From Planctomycetaceae bacterium (GTDB lineage Bacteria; Planctomycetota; Planctomycetia; Gemmatales; Gemmataceae), in NCBI GenBank assembly GCA_013823135.1, contig PNLP01000063.1, positions 1 to 40,192 of the forward strand: 40,192 nucleotides of DNA, given 5' to 3'. The translations under genes were made by a program, and so were the position numbers. Below are positions 17,610 to 26,419 of the stretch, piece after piece (within the stretch, counting starts at the first letter, position 1; every line of letters begins with the position of its first letter). The notes beneath the pieces were generated by a model, which saw only the letters and a program-made list of their open reading frames with translations, was not told where the DNA came from and searched no databases.

Positions 17610-18350
17610 GTGGATGAGGTAACTTGGAGCGGCTGCCACGAGGCTCGCGAGATGCTTCGGGTTTTGTACAGCACTGATGACGGTACAGCCTCACCCAGCC
17701 CACGAAAGACTCGTCTCTTTGGGGCCGCGTGCTGTCGGAGAATCGTTAACTTCCCATTCACAGATTCACCTCGCCAAGCTCTCGATATTGCAGAGCGTTT
17801 TGCCGAGGGGGACGTGCGTGAATCAGACGCAACGTACTGGCGAGATATCATTCAACGAGTTGCTGGAGCTAGCATCTCGGACGATGCCACCTTGCGCGCA
17901 GTTGAGTGTGCTGTATCCGCTTTTGTTCTCCCCAGTCGTATCGAACGCAAAGGATGGGTGAATCCGTACGACTCGCAACGCTCAGTTGTGAATGCTCACT
18001 GGTGGTGCGCAGAAGCAGTGTACCAAGCGGCAGTCTACAATGACCTGCTTGCGCCCGCCCAATGGAAGCAGACTCGCAGTGATGAAGAACACGCTCAGTC
18101 CACACTCCTCCGTTGCATCTTCGGCAATCCGTTTCGGCCGGTCGCGGTCGATCCGCAGTGGCTCACGTCAACGGTTACGCAACTCGCGCAAGGCATCTAC
18201 GACGACCGCGCCTTCGACCGGTTGCCCATCCTCGCGGATGCGCTCCAAGATGCGGGTTGCGACAACGCCGACGTGCTGAACCACTGCCAACACAACGGCC
18301 CGCACGCTCGCGGGTGCTGGGTCGTGGATTTGGTGCTGGGCAAGGCGTGA
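17610..18350 (+). CDS. Lineage-specific protein with conserved ADALQDAGCDN/RGCW C-terminus
   Basis: A 246-residue protein of a family I know only from Gemmata-type planctomycetes; function unknown. Three parts are visible: an N-terminal motif (EAREMLRVL...TRLFGAACCRRI), a variable alanine-rich helical middle, and a strongly conserved C-terminus (FGNPFRPVAVDPQWLTSTVT, RAFDRLPILADALQDAGCDN, then HARGCWVVDLVLGK). A paralogue lies at 29139-29747. The start is uncertain: GTG at 17610 gives MDEVTW, which aligns with the paralogue's MSEQEW and has GAGGG upstream, while TTG at 17604 adds two residues. It starts 9 bp after lpd, so it is probably co-transcribed with it. Confidence 0.75.
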   Translation: MDEVTWSGCHEAREMLRVLYSTDDGTASPSPRKTRLFGAACCRRIVNFPFTDSPRQALDIAERFAEGDVRESDATYWRDIIQRVAGASISDDATLRAVECAVSAFVLPSRIERKGWVNPYDSQRSVVNAHWWCAEAVYQAAVYNDLLAPAQWKQTRSDEEHAQSTLLRCIFGNPFRPVAVDPQWLTSTVTQLAQGIYDDRAFDRLPILADALQDAGCDNADVLNHCQHNGPHARGCWVVDLVLGKA

Positions 18351-18416
18351 GGCGATCTGGTAGGGTAAGGTTCCTCCCGCTTGCTGCGAACCCGCCCGTC
18401 CTTCCCGGCAACGCCA

Positions 18417-19847
18417 ATGTCATCGCTTCCCCTCGCTATGCTTTCTCGTCGTGAAATGCTCGCTCGCTGCGGCACGGGCATTGGCACCATCGGGCTTGCC
18501 GGCGTTCTCGCGGATGCGCATGGCCAGAACCCGGGGGTTAACACCTCCGGTTCGTCCAAAGCGGTCGATCCGCTCGCGGTGAAAGCTCCGCACTTCGCGG
18601 CGAAGGCCAAGCACGTCGTTCACCTGTTCATGAACGGCGGGCCGTCGCAGGTCGATACGTTCGACCCGAAGCCGATGCTCGACAAGTACCACGGCAAGCC
18701 AATCCCCACCGGCAACCTCCGCACCGAGCGCAAGACCGGCGCGGCCATGCGGTCGCCGTACAGTTTCAAGAAGTACGGCAAGTCGGGCCTCGAAGTCAGC
18801 GAGATCTTCGCCCGGACCGCGGCCCACATCGACGACATGTGCGTGATCCGCAGCATGTACGCCGACGTGCCGAATCACGAGCCGTCGCTCTTACTCATGA
18901 ACTGCGGCGAAGGTCGGCAACCGCGACCGAGCCTCGGAAGCTGGCTCACGTATGGCCTCGGCAGCGAGAACCGCAACCTACCCGGGTTCGTCGTCATGTG
19001 CCCCGGCGGCTACCCGATCGTCACGACCCAGAACTGGCGATCCGCGTTCCTGCCGGGCGTGTACCAGGGCACTTACATCGACAGCCAGCACACGCAGGTC
19101 GACAAACTCATTTCGTATATCCGCAACACCGAACTCACACTCGACAAGCAGCGTGACCAACTCGATTTGGTCGCCGCACTGAACGAGAAGCACCTCAAGG
19201 ATCGCGCGAACGACGCCCAGCTCGAATCGCGCATTCGCACGTTCGAGCTGGCGTTCCGTATGCAGTCGGAGGCGGCCGATGTATTCGACCTCACGCGGGA
19301 AACGAAGAAGATTCGCGAGATGTACGGCGAAACCGTCCACGGGCGGCAACTGCTTCTGGCACGGCGGATGATCGAACGCGGCGTGCGGGTGGTGCAACTG
19401 TGGAGCGGTGCCGGCCAGCCGTGGGACAACCACGACGGCATCGCGGCGGCGCACAAGACCCTCGCGGCCCAGTGGGACCAGCCCATCGCGGCGTTCCTCA
19501 GCGATCTCAAGCAACGCGGTCTATTCGACGAAACGCTCGTGCAGTGGGGCGGCGAGTTCGGTCGCACGCCCGTGGCGGAGTTGCCCGCCCTGAACGGCCG
19601 CGACCACAACCACTACGGTTTCACCTGCTGGCTCGCGGGCGGCGGCGTGAAGGGTGGGACCGTGATCGGCGCAACCGACGAATTCGGGTTCGCAGCGGTC
19701 GAAAATAAGGTGCATGTCCACGATCTCCATGCGACGATGCTGCACCTGCTCGGCTTCGATCACGAAAAACTCACCTACCGATACGCCGGCCGCGATTTCA
19801 GACTCACCGATGTCCACGGCCGCGTGGTGAAGGAGATGATTGCGTGA
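18417..19847 (+). CDS. DUF1501 family protein with Tat-like signal
   Basis: A 476-residue DUF1501 protein, a sulfatase/phosphatase-fold family abundant in planctomycetes. The N-terminus (MLSRREMLARCGTGIGTIGL, from residue 8) is a twin-arginine signal. Family motifs are HLFMNGGPSQVDTFDPKP, QLWSGAGQPWDNHDGI, GGEFGRTPVAELPALNGRDH and GGGVKGGTVIGATDEFG. The aspartates and histidines in these motifs match the alkaline-phosphatase-superfamily metal site, but the activity is not established. In other planctomycetes it pairs with DUF1549/DUF1553 cytochrome proteins; none is adjacent here. The stop overlaps the next gene's GTG start by four bases, implying translational coupling to a deacylase. Confidence 0.88.
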   Translation: MSSLPLAMLSRREMLARCGTGIGTIGLAGVLADAHGQNPGVNTSGSSKAVDPLAVKAPHFAAKAKHVVHLFMNGGPSQVDTFDPKPMLDKYHGKPIPTGNLRTERKTGAAMRSPYSFKKYGKSGLEVSEIFARTAAHIDDMCVIRSMYADVPNHEPSLLLMNCGEGRQPRPSLGSWLTYGLGSENRNLPGFVVMCPGGYPIVTTQNWRSAFLPGVYQGTYIDSQHTQVDKLISYIRNTELTLDKQRDQLDLVAALNEKHLKDRANDAQLESRIRTFELAFRMQSEAADVFDLTRETKKIREMYGETVHGRQLLLARRMIERGVRVVQLWSGAGQPWDNHDGIAAAHKTLAAQWDQPIAAFLSDLKQRGLFDETLVQWGGEFGRTPVAELPALNGRDHNHYGFTCWLAGGGVKGGTVIGATDEFGFAAVENKVHVHDLHATMLHLLGFDHEKLTYRYAGRDFRLTDVHGRVVKEMIA

Positions 19848-20869
19848 GTTCCTCGCCGATTCGCTCAAGCGTCGATTTCGCAAAACCCGGCAAGCAATAC
19901 GGCCATCTGTATGTGCCGTATTCGTACAACCTTGGCGGGTGGGCGAATCTCATGCTGCCCATCGCGGTGATTAGCCGTGGCGAAGGGCCAACCGCTCTCG
20001 TGCTCGCGGGCAATCACGGCGACGAATACCCTGGGCAAGTCGCGGTCATGCGGTTGCTCCGCGAGATTCAGCCCGAGCAAGTGACGGGTCGGCTCATCCT
20101 GATTCCGACGCTGACGATGCCGGCCGCGAAAGCCGCAACACGGCTTTCACCACTCGACGGCAAGAACTTCAACCGCTGCTTCCCCGGCAACCCCACCGGC
20201 ACCCCAAGCGAAGTCGTCGCACACTACCTCACGACGGTCCTGTTCCCGCTCGCCGATATCGTGATCGACATGCACACCGGCGGCCGCAGTGTGGACTTCG
20301 AGCCGTGCGCCCACATGCACCTCGTGCCGAAGGGGCCACAGCGCGAGGCGATGCTTGCGGGCACCGAAGCGTGGAACACCGACTTCTGCTTCTTGTACGC
20401 CGACATCGCTGGCACCGGCTTGCTACCCGTCGAGGCCGAGAGCCAGGGGAAGATCGTCATCACCACCGAGATGGGCGGCAGCGAGAATGTGACCGCAATC
20501 GTTCACGCCCAGACGCAACTCGGCTTGCGAAATGTACTGACCCACTCCGGCATTTTGAAGGGGAAGGCCGTCACCCGCGAATCGCTCGGCCTGGGGCCAA
20601 CACGATGGGTGCAGGCCTTGAACTGGGAAGACTACCGCTTCGCCCCGGAGTCCGGCGTGTACGAGAACCTCGTGCCGCTGGGGGAAGAAGTAGCCGCTGG
20701 CCAACCCGTCGGAGCGATTCACTTCCTCGAACGACCCGACCGCGAACCGGTCGAAGTGCTTGCGCTTTCCGCTGGCGTGTTGATCGCCACTCGTGCGCCG
20801 TCAATCGTTGCTCAAGGCGATTGCGTCGCGTGTATTGCTCACGATGTGGACCCCCGCAAACTCCCATGA
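19844..20869 (+). CDS. Succinylglutamate desuccinylase/aspartoacylase-family deacylase (DoeB-like)
   Basis: A 341-residue zinc hydrolase. Visible active-site motifs are NHGDEYPGQ (H58 and E61, zinc ligands), DGKNFNRCFPG (R111) and IVIDMHTGG (H144, third zinc ligand). The closest family I recognise is DoeB, the N-acetyl-diaminobutyrate deacetylase of ectoine breakdown, but the other ectoine genes are absent, so removal of an acyl group from some N-acylated amine is as far as the sequence goes. The C-terminal beta-rich domain (EVAAGQPVGAIHFL) is typical. It starts with GTG overlapping the DUF1501 stop (GTGA). The neighbours downstream are an enolase-superfamily enzyme and a creatininase homologue. 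Confidence 0.85.
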   Translation: MSSSPIRSSVDFAKPGKQYGHLYVPYSYNLGGWANLMLPIAVISRGEGPTALVLAGNHGDEYPGQVAVMRLLREIQPEQVTGRLILIPTLTMPAAKAATRLSPLDGKNFNRCFPGNPTGTPSEVVAHYLTTVLFPLADIVIDMHTGGRSVDFEPCAHMHLVPKGPQREAMLAGTEAWNTDFCFLYADIAGTGLLPVEAESQGKIVITTEMGGSENVTAIVHAQTQLGLRNVLTHSGILKGKAVTRESLGLGPTRWVQALNWEDYRFAPESGVYENLVPLGEEVAAGQPVGAIHFLERPDREPVEVLALSAGVLIATRAPSIVAQGDCVACIAHDVDPRKLP

Positions 20870-20880
20870 GCGTGAAATTG

Positions 20881-20966
20881 GCCCGCAGATGACCCAGACT
20901 TCGACACAGATGAAATCGGATAAGAACTTGATGTGATCTGCGTCGAAGCCTGCGTCATCTGCGGGC
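20881..20966. repeat. Imperfect 31-bp inverted repeat of the CGCAGATGAC type
   Basis: The left arm 20881-20911 (GCCCGCAGATGACCCAGACT...) and right arm 20936-20966 (...TGCGTCATCTGCGGGC) are complementary except for about three positions, with a 24-base spacer. It fills the gap between the deacylase stop and the enolase-superfamily start at 20984. It is unrelated to the GTTTAGC elements. Confidence 0.8.
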
Positions 20967-20983
20967 GATTCTGGAGATTTCAG

Positions 20984-22102
20984 ATGAAAATTACTCAGGT
21001 AGTCTGCCAGATCCTCCGCATCCCGAACGTCACGGCGAAGACCGCGAGCAGTCAGGATTCGGTGCTCGTTCGCATCCGCACGGACGACGGCCTCGAAGGT
21101 GTCGGCGAAGCGGACTCATCGCCGGAAGTGGTCAAGGCAATCATCGACGCGCCGTTCAGCCACAACATCGCGTGCGGTCTGCGGCAACTCCTGATCGGCG
21201 AGAACCCGCTGGAGAACGAACGACTTTGGGAGAAGATGTATCGCCGGACGATGTACTTCGGTCGCAAGGCAGTCGGCATCACGGCGATGGCCGCAGTCGA
21301 CATGGCGCTGTGGGACCTGAAGGGCAAAGCGTTCGGCCAGCCGATTCACCGGTTGCTCGGCGGCAAGCACCACAACAAGATCCGCGGTTATGCGTCCATC
21401 CTGTTCGGCCGCGACGGCAAGGAGACCGGCGACATCGCCCGCAAGTGGGTGGCTGCGGGGTACAGTGCCGTGAAGTTCGGCTGGGAGCCGATGGGCACCT
21501 CCGAACCGGTCGATATCGACCTCATCAAGGGAGCACGCGAAGGGCTTGGCAAGGCGACACTGCTGATCGATGCGGGCTGCGTTTACGACGCACGCACAGC
21601 GTTGCGGCGGGCACAGGCGTTCGCGGAATACACGCCCGAGTGGTTCGAGGAACCGCTGCGGGAAGACGACATCGAGGGCTACGTCTGGCTGCGGGATCGC
21701 TCGCCGATTCCAATTGCCGCGGGTGAAGGCGAATGCGGGCGCGAGTCGTTCCGGCCATTCATCGACCGCCGCGCACTTGACGTGTATCAGGTCGATTTGT
21801 CGCGCTGCGGATTCACCGACGCAGCTTACATTCGCGCTCGTGTGGAAGAGATCGGCGCGCGGTTGTGCAATCACTGCTACACCAGCCCGCTCACTGTCGC
21901 TGCGAGTATTCACTGGCTGAGTACCTGCCGCGATGCGTTCCTGTTTGAAGATTGCGTCGAGGACTCTCCCCTTCGGAATGACCTGACCATCGAGAAGATG
22001 CAATCCGTGAACGGTTGGATGGAAGTTCCTGACCGGCCGGGATTGGGCGTCACACTCGATGAGGCGTTCGTGCAGAAGTATCTGGTCGCGGAATCGAAAT
22101 AA
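20984..22102 (+). CDS. Mandelate racemase/muconate lactonizing enzyme family protein
   Basis: A 372-residue enolase-superfamily enzyme: a capping domain (residues 1-120) followed by a barrel. Metal ligands are visible as D196 (LLIDAG), E222 (WFEEPL) and E248 (IAAGEGE). The catalytic candidates are K164 in AVKFGW and the D271/H297 dyad (YQVDLSRCG and LCNHCYTSP), positions almost the same as in mandelate racemase. The second lysine of the KxK motif is a glycine here, so the chemistry is probably dehydration or one-sided proton transfer rather than racemisation. The likely substrate class is a sugar acid or other carboxylate. The start at 20984 lies beyond the inverted repeat. The creatininase gene follows 13 bp downstream. 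Confidence 0.88.
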   Translation: MKITQVVCQILRIPNVTAKTASSQDSVLVRIRTDDGLEGVGEADSSPEVVKAIIDAPFSHNIACGLRQLLIGENPLENERLWEKMYRRTMYFGRKAVGITAMAAVDMALWDLKGKAFGQPIHRLLGGKHHNKIRGYASILFGRDGKETGDIARKWVAAGYSAVKFGWEPMGTSEPVDIDLIKGAREGLGKATLLIDAGCVYDARTALRRAQAFAEYTPEWFEEPLREDDIEGYVWLRDRSPIPIAAGEGECGRESFRPFIDRRALDVYQVDLSRCGFTDAAYIRARVEEIGARLCNHCYTSPLTVAASIHWLSTCRDAFLFEDCVEDSPLRNDLTIEKMQSVNGWMEVPDRPGLGVTLDEAFVQKYLVAESK

Positions 22103-22115
22103 CGGGAGTCATGAC

Positions 22116-22985
22116 ATGAGTCGTGCGAAGACGGAATACCGCTACGAGAAGTTGACGTGGCCCGAGATTAACGACGCGGTCGATCTCGGCAAGGTGTGCA
22201 TCATCCCGTGCGGAGCGGTCGAGCAACACGGGCCACACCTGCCGCTCGATGTCGATCTCGTCTGCCCTGGTGGGGTGGCCGCCGGCGCGGGGAAGGAGAT
22301 CCCCGACAAGTTGCTCGTGCTGCCCATCGTGGCCTATGGCTACACCGGGCACGTCATGGACTTTCCTGGCACCATCAACCAGGATTTCGAGCACTTCATG
22401 CACCACGTACTCGATATTACCAAGTCGCTCGCGTACCACGGTTTCAAGAAGATCATCCTGCTGAACGGGCACGGCTCGAACATGCCGAACCTCGATCTCG
22501 TGGCTCGCCGCACGAACCTGGAGACCGACGCCGAGTGCAGCCTGGTCGCGTGGTGGAACCTGCTGACCGTGGACAAGGCGTTCCTACCGAAGTGGCGGCA
22601 GAGCAAATTCCCCGGCGGCTGCGCTCACGCGTGTGAGTTGGAGACGAGCCTCTACATGTATCTCGACGGGGATAATGTTCGCAAGGATCTGATCAAGAAC
22701 GGCGTGATTAGTTTTAACGAGGATAATAGCCCGTTCAGTTGGGTCGATTTGTTCGCGGCCGGACCGGCGACGGTCGTATCGTGGACGAGCAGTTATTCCG
22801 ACACGGGCGTGCTGGGCGAAGCCGAACTCGCGACCCCGGAAAAGGGGCGGCAAGCCTACGAGGAAGCGGTGAAGCAACTCGTGCGGTACGTGACGTGGTA
22901 CAAGGACCGGCCGAAGGACGTGCGCAAGGATCGCCACCGCAAACCGCCCACGATGCCGATCCCGTGGAGCCAGCGGCCGCTATGA
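22116..22985 (+). CDS. Creatininase-family amidohydrolase
   Basis: A 289-residue member of the creatininase family, metal-dependent hydrolases of cyclic or linear amides (creatinine, formamides of flavin and riboflavin precursors, mycofactocin peptide). The binuclear metal-site motifs are intact: E36/H38 in GAVEQHGPHLPLDVD, and H119 in LLNGHGSN. The HAGExETS motif appears as HACELETS (H171, E174), with cysteine replacing glycine. The start at 22116 follows CGGGAG. It is the last gene of the 18.4-23.0 kb cluster and converges on the radical SAM gene only 21 bp away. The natural substrate is unknown. Confidence 0.88.
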   Translation: MSRAKTEYRYEKLTWPEINDAVDLGKVCIIPCGAVEQHGPHLPLDVDLVCPGGVAAGAGKEIPDKLLVLPIVAYGYTGHVMDFPGTINQDFEHFMHHVLDITKSLAYHGFKKIILLNGHGSNMPNLDLVARRTNLETDAECSLVAWWNLLTVDKAFLPKWRQSKFPGGCAHACELETSLYMYLDGDNVRKDLIKNGVISFNEDNSPFSWVDLFAAGPATVVSWTSSYSDTGVLGEAELATPEKGRQAYEEAVKQLVRYVTWYKDRPKDVRKDRHRKPPTMPIPWSQRPL

Positions 22986-23006
22986 ACTTGTGTCCTGGTT
23001 TGCCAC

Positions 23007-24557
23007 TCACCCACAACTCGCAAGGTCTCGCTGCGACCGCTCCACGGAAACCGTCGCCAGTGGGAGCGGAATCATTTTCTGTCGGGGAGACGTAGTTCCG
23101 GCAACACTTTCCCATTCCGCCCGATAGCCGTCGTGCCCGGGGGTGAGGGCAACGGCTCGGGCGAGCAGTTGCTCAGCGCGAACACGTTCACCACGACTAG
23201 CGGCCAGACGCCCCGCCTGGAAGAACCCTTCGCCAAAGTCGGGAGCGCCGTCCACAAGCGCACTGGCACACCGCTCAGCCTCGTCTCGCCCGGCCTGGCC
23301 GAGTGTGAGGGATTCCAGCAGGCGGGCATACACGACATCCCGATGGAGGAACGCGTCGCCCAGCACAACGTAATCTGGGTGGCCGAGGTACTGTGTCTGA
23401 CTCCGATAGGCGGAGTAAACCGGTCCCAACACCGCAGCCGCCTCCTCGTGCAGGACGGCCGGTTCGACACAGTTGTAAATCTGATCGATGTGATGCGCGG
23501 TGCAGTCGCCGCAGAAGGGGTGAGCGGCCTTCGCCTGTTCGATTTCCCCACGAGGAGCGGCCAGGTAGTCCTTGGCGACGATCTTATCCTGGCCGTACAC
23601 GGCGCAGCACAACGACACCGCTCCATCGACCCCAAGCGTCGTCCGCCGCGCGAGCGGGCAGTCGGTGGTCACAGGGAGGTTCATACGCCGGGAGTCGAGT
23701 TGCCGTTCCATTGGGATGACGAGGTTTTCGAGGACTCCACGGTCAGCCGAATCAACACTGCCGCGTGCCAGACCAAGTACTTTCTCGGCCGGCATGAAGG
23801 ACGCGAGCACCGGAGAGAAGAGGAAACCGAGTTCGTCGCACAACTCACGGACTCGGAGAAAATCGTGCGGAAAGTTCGACTTGTAGATGTGGAATCCGAC
23901 CTGGACAACCGTCCGCGCGGAATACAGGTCAATGTACTCCCGCAACCGGTACAGGTTGGCCTTTACCGCGTGGATGTTCCCGCCGCGGTGGGTCCGCTGG
24001 TAGGTGGCGTTGTAGAACCCCGAGAGCGACACGCGGATATACCCCGGCCCTTCCGCGATCACCTCTTTCAGTTTCGGAAATACGTTCAGATTGCTGGAGA
24101 TCCCCGAGTTCATCCCGTAGTCATTGAGCAATCGAATGAACGCCGGGAGGTCGGTGTGCAACCCCGGTTCGCCCCAGTTGAACAGGTCGATCTGGAACCG
24201 CTTCTTGTCGGGGTGGTCCGCTCGCAACTTATCGAGGATCTTCCGGAAGGTGTCGAGTTTCATGACCCCGGCTGGCCCTCCGCCGGTGGAGTTCCCAACC
24301 GCACACGACGGGCATCGGAGGTTACACTTTCCGACGATGTCCATCAGCACGTAGTGGTCCGCGACCTGGGCGAAGTGGAGTCGCCGGCTCAACTCGTGCT
24401 GGTGTGCGAGGTTGATCGGGGGTAAGACGGGTATCGTCTCGGCGGGAAGCTGGCGGATTTGTGCCTCCGCCGCAGCTAGCCGTTCGGACCGAACAAGGTC
24501 GAAGCCTGTGAGGCGGATCGTTGAGCGGATCCACCGCCGCAACACGTTCGCGACCAT
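23007..24557 (-). CDS. Radical SAM/SPASM protein with TPR-like tail
   Basis: A 516-residue radical S-adenosylmethionine protein. The iron-sulfur motif is C78-x3-C82-x2-C85 (VGKCNLRCPSCAV), followed by the barrel motifs FNWGEPGLH and SSNLNVFPKL. An auxiliary SPASM-like cysteine set follows (DCPLARRTTLGVDGAVSLCC, then HPFCGDCTAHH). The last 110 or so residues are helical and TPR-like (FGEGFFQAGRLAASRGERVR), a possible docking part. SPASM enzymes modify peptides or sugars; with no precursor peptide nearby, the substrate is open. It stands alone between a convergent creatininase gene and an 800-bp region without a recognisable gene. Confidence 0.88.
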   Translation of the reverse strand: MVANVLRRWIRSTIRLTGFDLVRSERLAAAEAQIRQLPAETIPVLPPINLAHQHELSRRLHFAQVADHYVLMDIVGKCNLRCPSCAVGNSTGGGPAGVMKLDTFRKILDKLRADHPDKKRFQIDLFNWGEPGLHTDLPAFIRLLNDYGMNSGISSNLNVFPKLKEVIAEGPGYIRVSLSGFYNATYQRTHRGGNIHAVKANLYRLREYIDLYSARTVVQVGFHIYKSNFPHDFLRVRELCDELGFLFSPVLASFMPAEKVLGLARGSVDSADRGVLENLVIPMERQLDSRRMNLPVTTDCPLARRTTLGVDGAVSLCCAVYGQDKIVAKDYLAAPRGEIEQAKAAHPFCGDCTAHHIDQIYNCVEPAVLHEEAAAVLGPVYSAYRSQTQYLGHPDYVVLGDAFLHRDVVYARLLESLTLGQAGRDEAERCASALVDGAPDFGEGFFQAGRLAASRGERVRAEQLLARAVALTPGHDGYRAEWESVAGTTSPRQKMIPLPLATVSVERSQRDLASCG

Positions 24558-25364
24558 TCTTCCTACCTCACTGGTCCAGCCGTGGACTCTGACAACGGGT
24601 TTGTCGGCTTCTGGTTATACTCGTGGGGCGAGTAGGGATGCAATCCCGGGGCGGGCATAGGGTGTGCCACTGGTTTCCGGAGACAACGTTTGCTGTTCTG
24701 CAAGCGGATGTGTGCTTCTCATTGATTCCGGGCGATATGCCCACCCATCACCGGAACCATTCTGGAACCGTAGACCTGTCCGGAAGAAAGAATATCAGAA
24801 TTGGCGTATTCGCCGCATCACACGACATCCAAATCATTTGCGACTTGCCATTGCAATTCATGCCACACGAATTCGCCAAGCACACCCCGGATACCAGTGG
24901 CACAGCCGCGGGCACACGGACAGACGGTTTCTTGCCCCGTACTATCGTGGTATCCTGTGGAATGGATTCTCGTGGGCGATTTTCGTGCTCATGGATCGAC
25001 CCATCAGGGCAATCGCACACTCAATCGCACGAACAGAAGAACAGTATCTCCATACGAGGCGGCACTGAAATGAAGTACATCGACCCGCACAAATTTACAC
25101 TACATATACCAATCCCAAAGCACTACTGGATAAAGAGTTAAGGCAACAATGCTTTCAAATCAGAGTGACGAAAACTGTCTCTATTTTCCACAGATTCCAC
25201 TACTTCCGTGCCATTACCGTGCGAATACCGTGCAGGCCACATCGCATCATGGGTTGGGTTCGCTGTTCACGCCTGCGATGCAATAAGTGAAGCCCACAGC
25301 GGTCCTGCGTCGTTGGGGGAAGAAAAGCCGCACAAGCGCCGCGATGGCCCTTCCTGAGCAAATA
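24558..25364. other. Region without a recognisable gene, AT-richer than its surroundings
   Basis: About 800 bp between the radical SAM start and the cobalamin-binding protein. Several overlapping plus-strand frames stay open (for example 24623-25141 and 24664-25068), but none has a convincing ribosome site or family motif. They overlap each other over the same DNA, which is what low stop density gives by chance. The last 150 bp before 25200 are visibly AT-rich for this genome. One frame contains a hydrophobic stretch (RGILWNGFSWAIFVLM) that could be a decayed membrane protein. It must carry the promoter of the minus-strand radical SAM gene. Confidence 0.4.
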
Positions 25365-26303
25365 ATGCGAATTGTGTCGTTGTTGCCGAGCGCGACCGAA
25401 ATCGTCTGCCAACTCGGGCTGAGCGATAACCTCGTCGGCGTCACGCACGAGTGCGACTACCCGCCGTTCGTCGCTGGGCTTCCGAAAGTCACCCGCACCC
25501 TGATCCCGCACGATGCTTCCAGCGGCGAGATCGACGAGTTGGTTCGAGAACGTCTGAAGACGCAGCGGGCGTTGTACACCCTCGATCTGCCGATGCTGGA
25601 GAAGCTCGCTCCCGACCTGATCGTCACGCAGGCTTTGTGCGATGTCTGTGCGGTTGCCGAAGCCGAGGTGACCGCCGCAGCCTGCTCGCTGCCGGGGCGA
25701 CCACAAGTTATCAACCTCGAACCCATGTCGCTCGAAGATGTGCTGGAGACGCTTCACCTCGTGGCGGGTGTGGCAGGTGTGCCGGGTCGAGGTGAAACCG
25801 TGGTGGGCGAACTCCGCTTGCGGATCGCCACTGTGGCCAAACGCTCCGAGCACGTGCGTGAACAACCCCGAGTGGTCATGCTGGAATGGCTCGATCCACC
25901 GTTCAGTTGCGGGCACTGGACGCCGGAACTGGTGACGATGGCTGGCGGCAACGAAGTGATCGGGCAACCCGGTCGTCCGTCGCGAACACTCCAGTGGGAT
26001 GAAGTCGTTGCCGCACAACCGGACGTGCTTTTCATCGCGTGCTGCGGCTTCACGCTGGAAAGAACCCTTGCAGATCTGCCTGGTCTGCGGTCGCGGCCAA
26101 ACTGGGCTAACATCCCCGCCGTGCAGGCCGAGCGGGTCTACGTGACAGACGGTAACGCGTACTTCAGCCGACCTGGTCCGCGTCTGGTCGATAGTTTGGA
26201 GATCCTGGCCCACTCGCTCCATCCGACCCGGCACACGCTTCCGGAAGGATTGCCACCGGCACGGCGACTGACGCGGGAAGAATTGGGGATCGGAGAGGCA
26301 TGA
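25365..26303 (+). CDS. BtuF-like cobalamin-binding protein without signal peptide
   Basis: A 312-residue periplasmic-binding-protein-fold protein of the BtuF/FepB type. It begins directly with MRIVSLLPSATEIVCQLGL, the first strand and signature of the family. GVTHECDYP, the middle helix, GHWTPELVTMAGG and FIACCGFTLERTL follow. It recognises a corrinoid or a siderophore-like metal complex. It lacks an N-terminal signal or lipobox, and 26 extra upstream codons do not provide one, so it may act in the cytoplasm or scavenge differently from BtuF; no permease or ATPase genes are adjacent. Signal-less copies like this occur in many bacteria and are annotated only by similarity. Confidence 0.8.
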   Translation: MRIVSLLPSATEIVCQLGLSDNLVGVTHECDYPPFVAGLPKVTRTLIPHDASSGEIDELVRERLKTQRALYTLDLPMLEKLAPDLIVTQALCDVCAVAEAEVTAAACSLPGRPQVINLEPMSLEDVLETLHLVAGVAGVPGRGETVVGELRLRIATVAKRSEHVREQPRVVMLEWLDPPFSCGHWTPELVTMAGGNEVIGQPGRPSRTLQWDEVVAAQPDVLFIACCGFTLERTLADLPGLRSRPNWANIPAVQAERVYVTDGNAYFSRPGPRLVDSLEILAHSLHPTRHTLPEGLPPARRLTREELGIGEA

Positions 26304-26419
26304 GGCCCTTCGTCCATCGGTTGCGAACGCGAACAAACTCTCATCGGCGGCTCACCCCTATCTCAGCGTCACCTCACCGTTGCTCTCGTATCGTGGTGGC
26401 ACCTGTGAGAGGCCAACCG

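Noticed and set aside
24623..25141. A 172-codon plus-strand frame in the gap before the cobalamin-binding protein
   Set aside because: No ribosome binding site, no family similarity I can see, and a competing open frame covers the same bases. Described as part of the gap instead.
25200..26336. A 378-codon minus-strand frame antisense to the cobalamin-binding protein
   Set aside because: The plus-strand frame has clear BtuF-like sequence from its first residue; this frame shows nothing recognisable.
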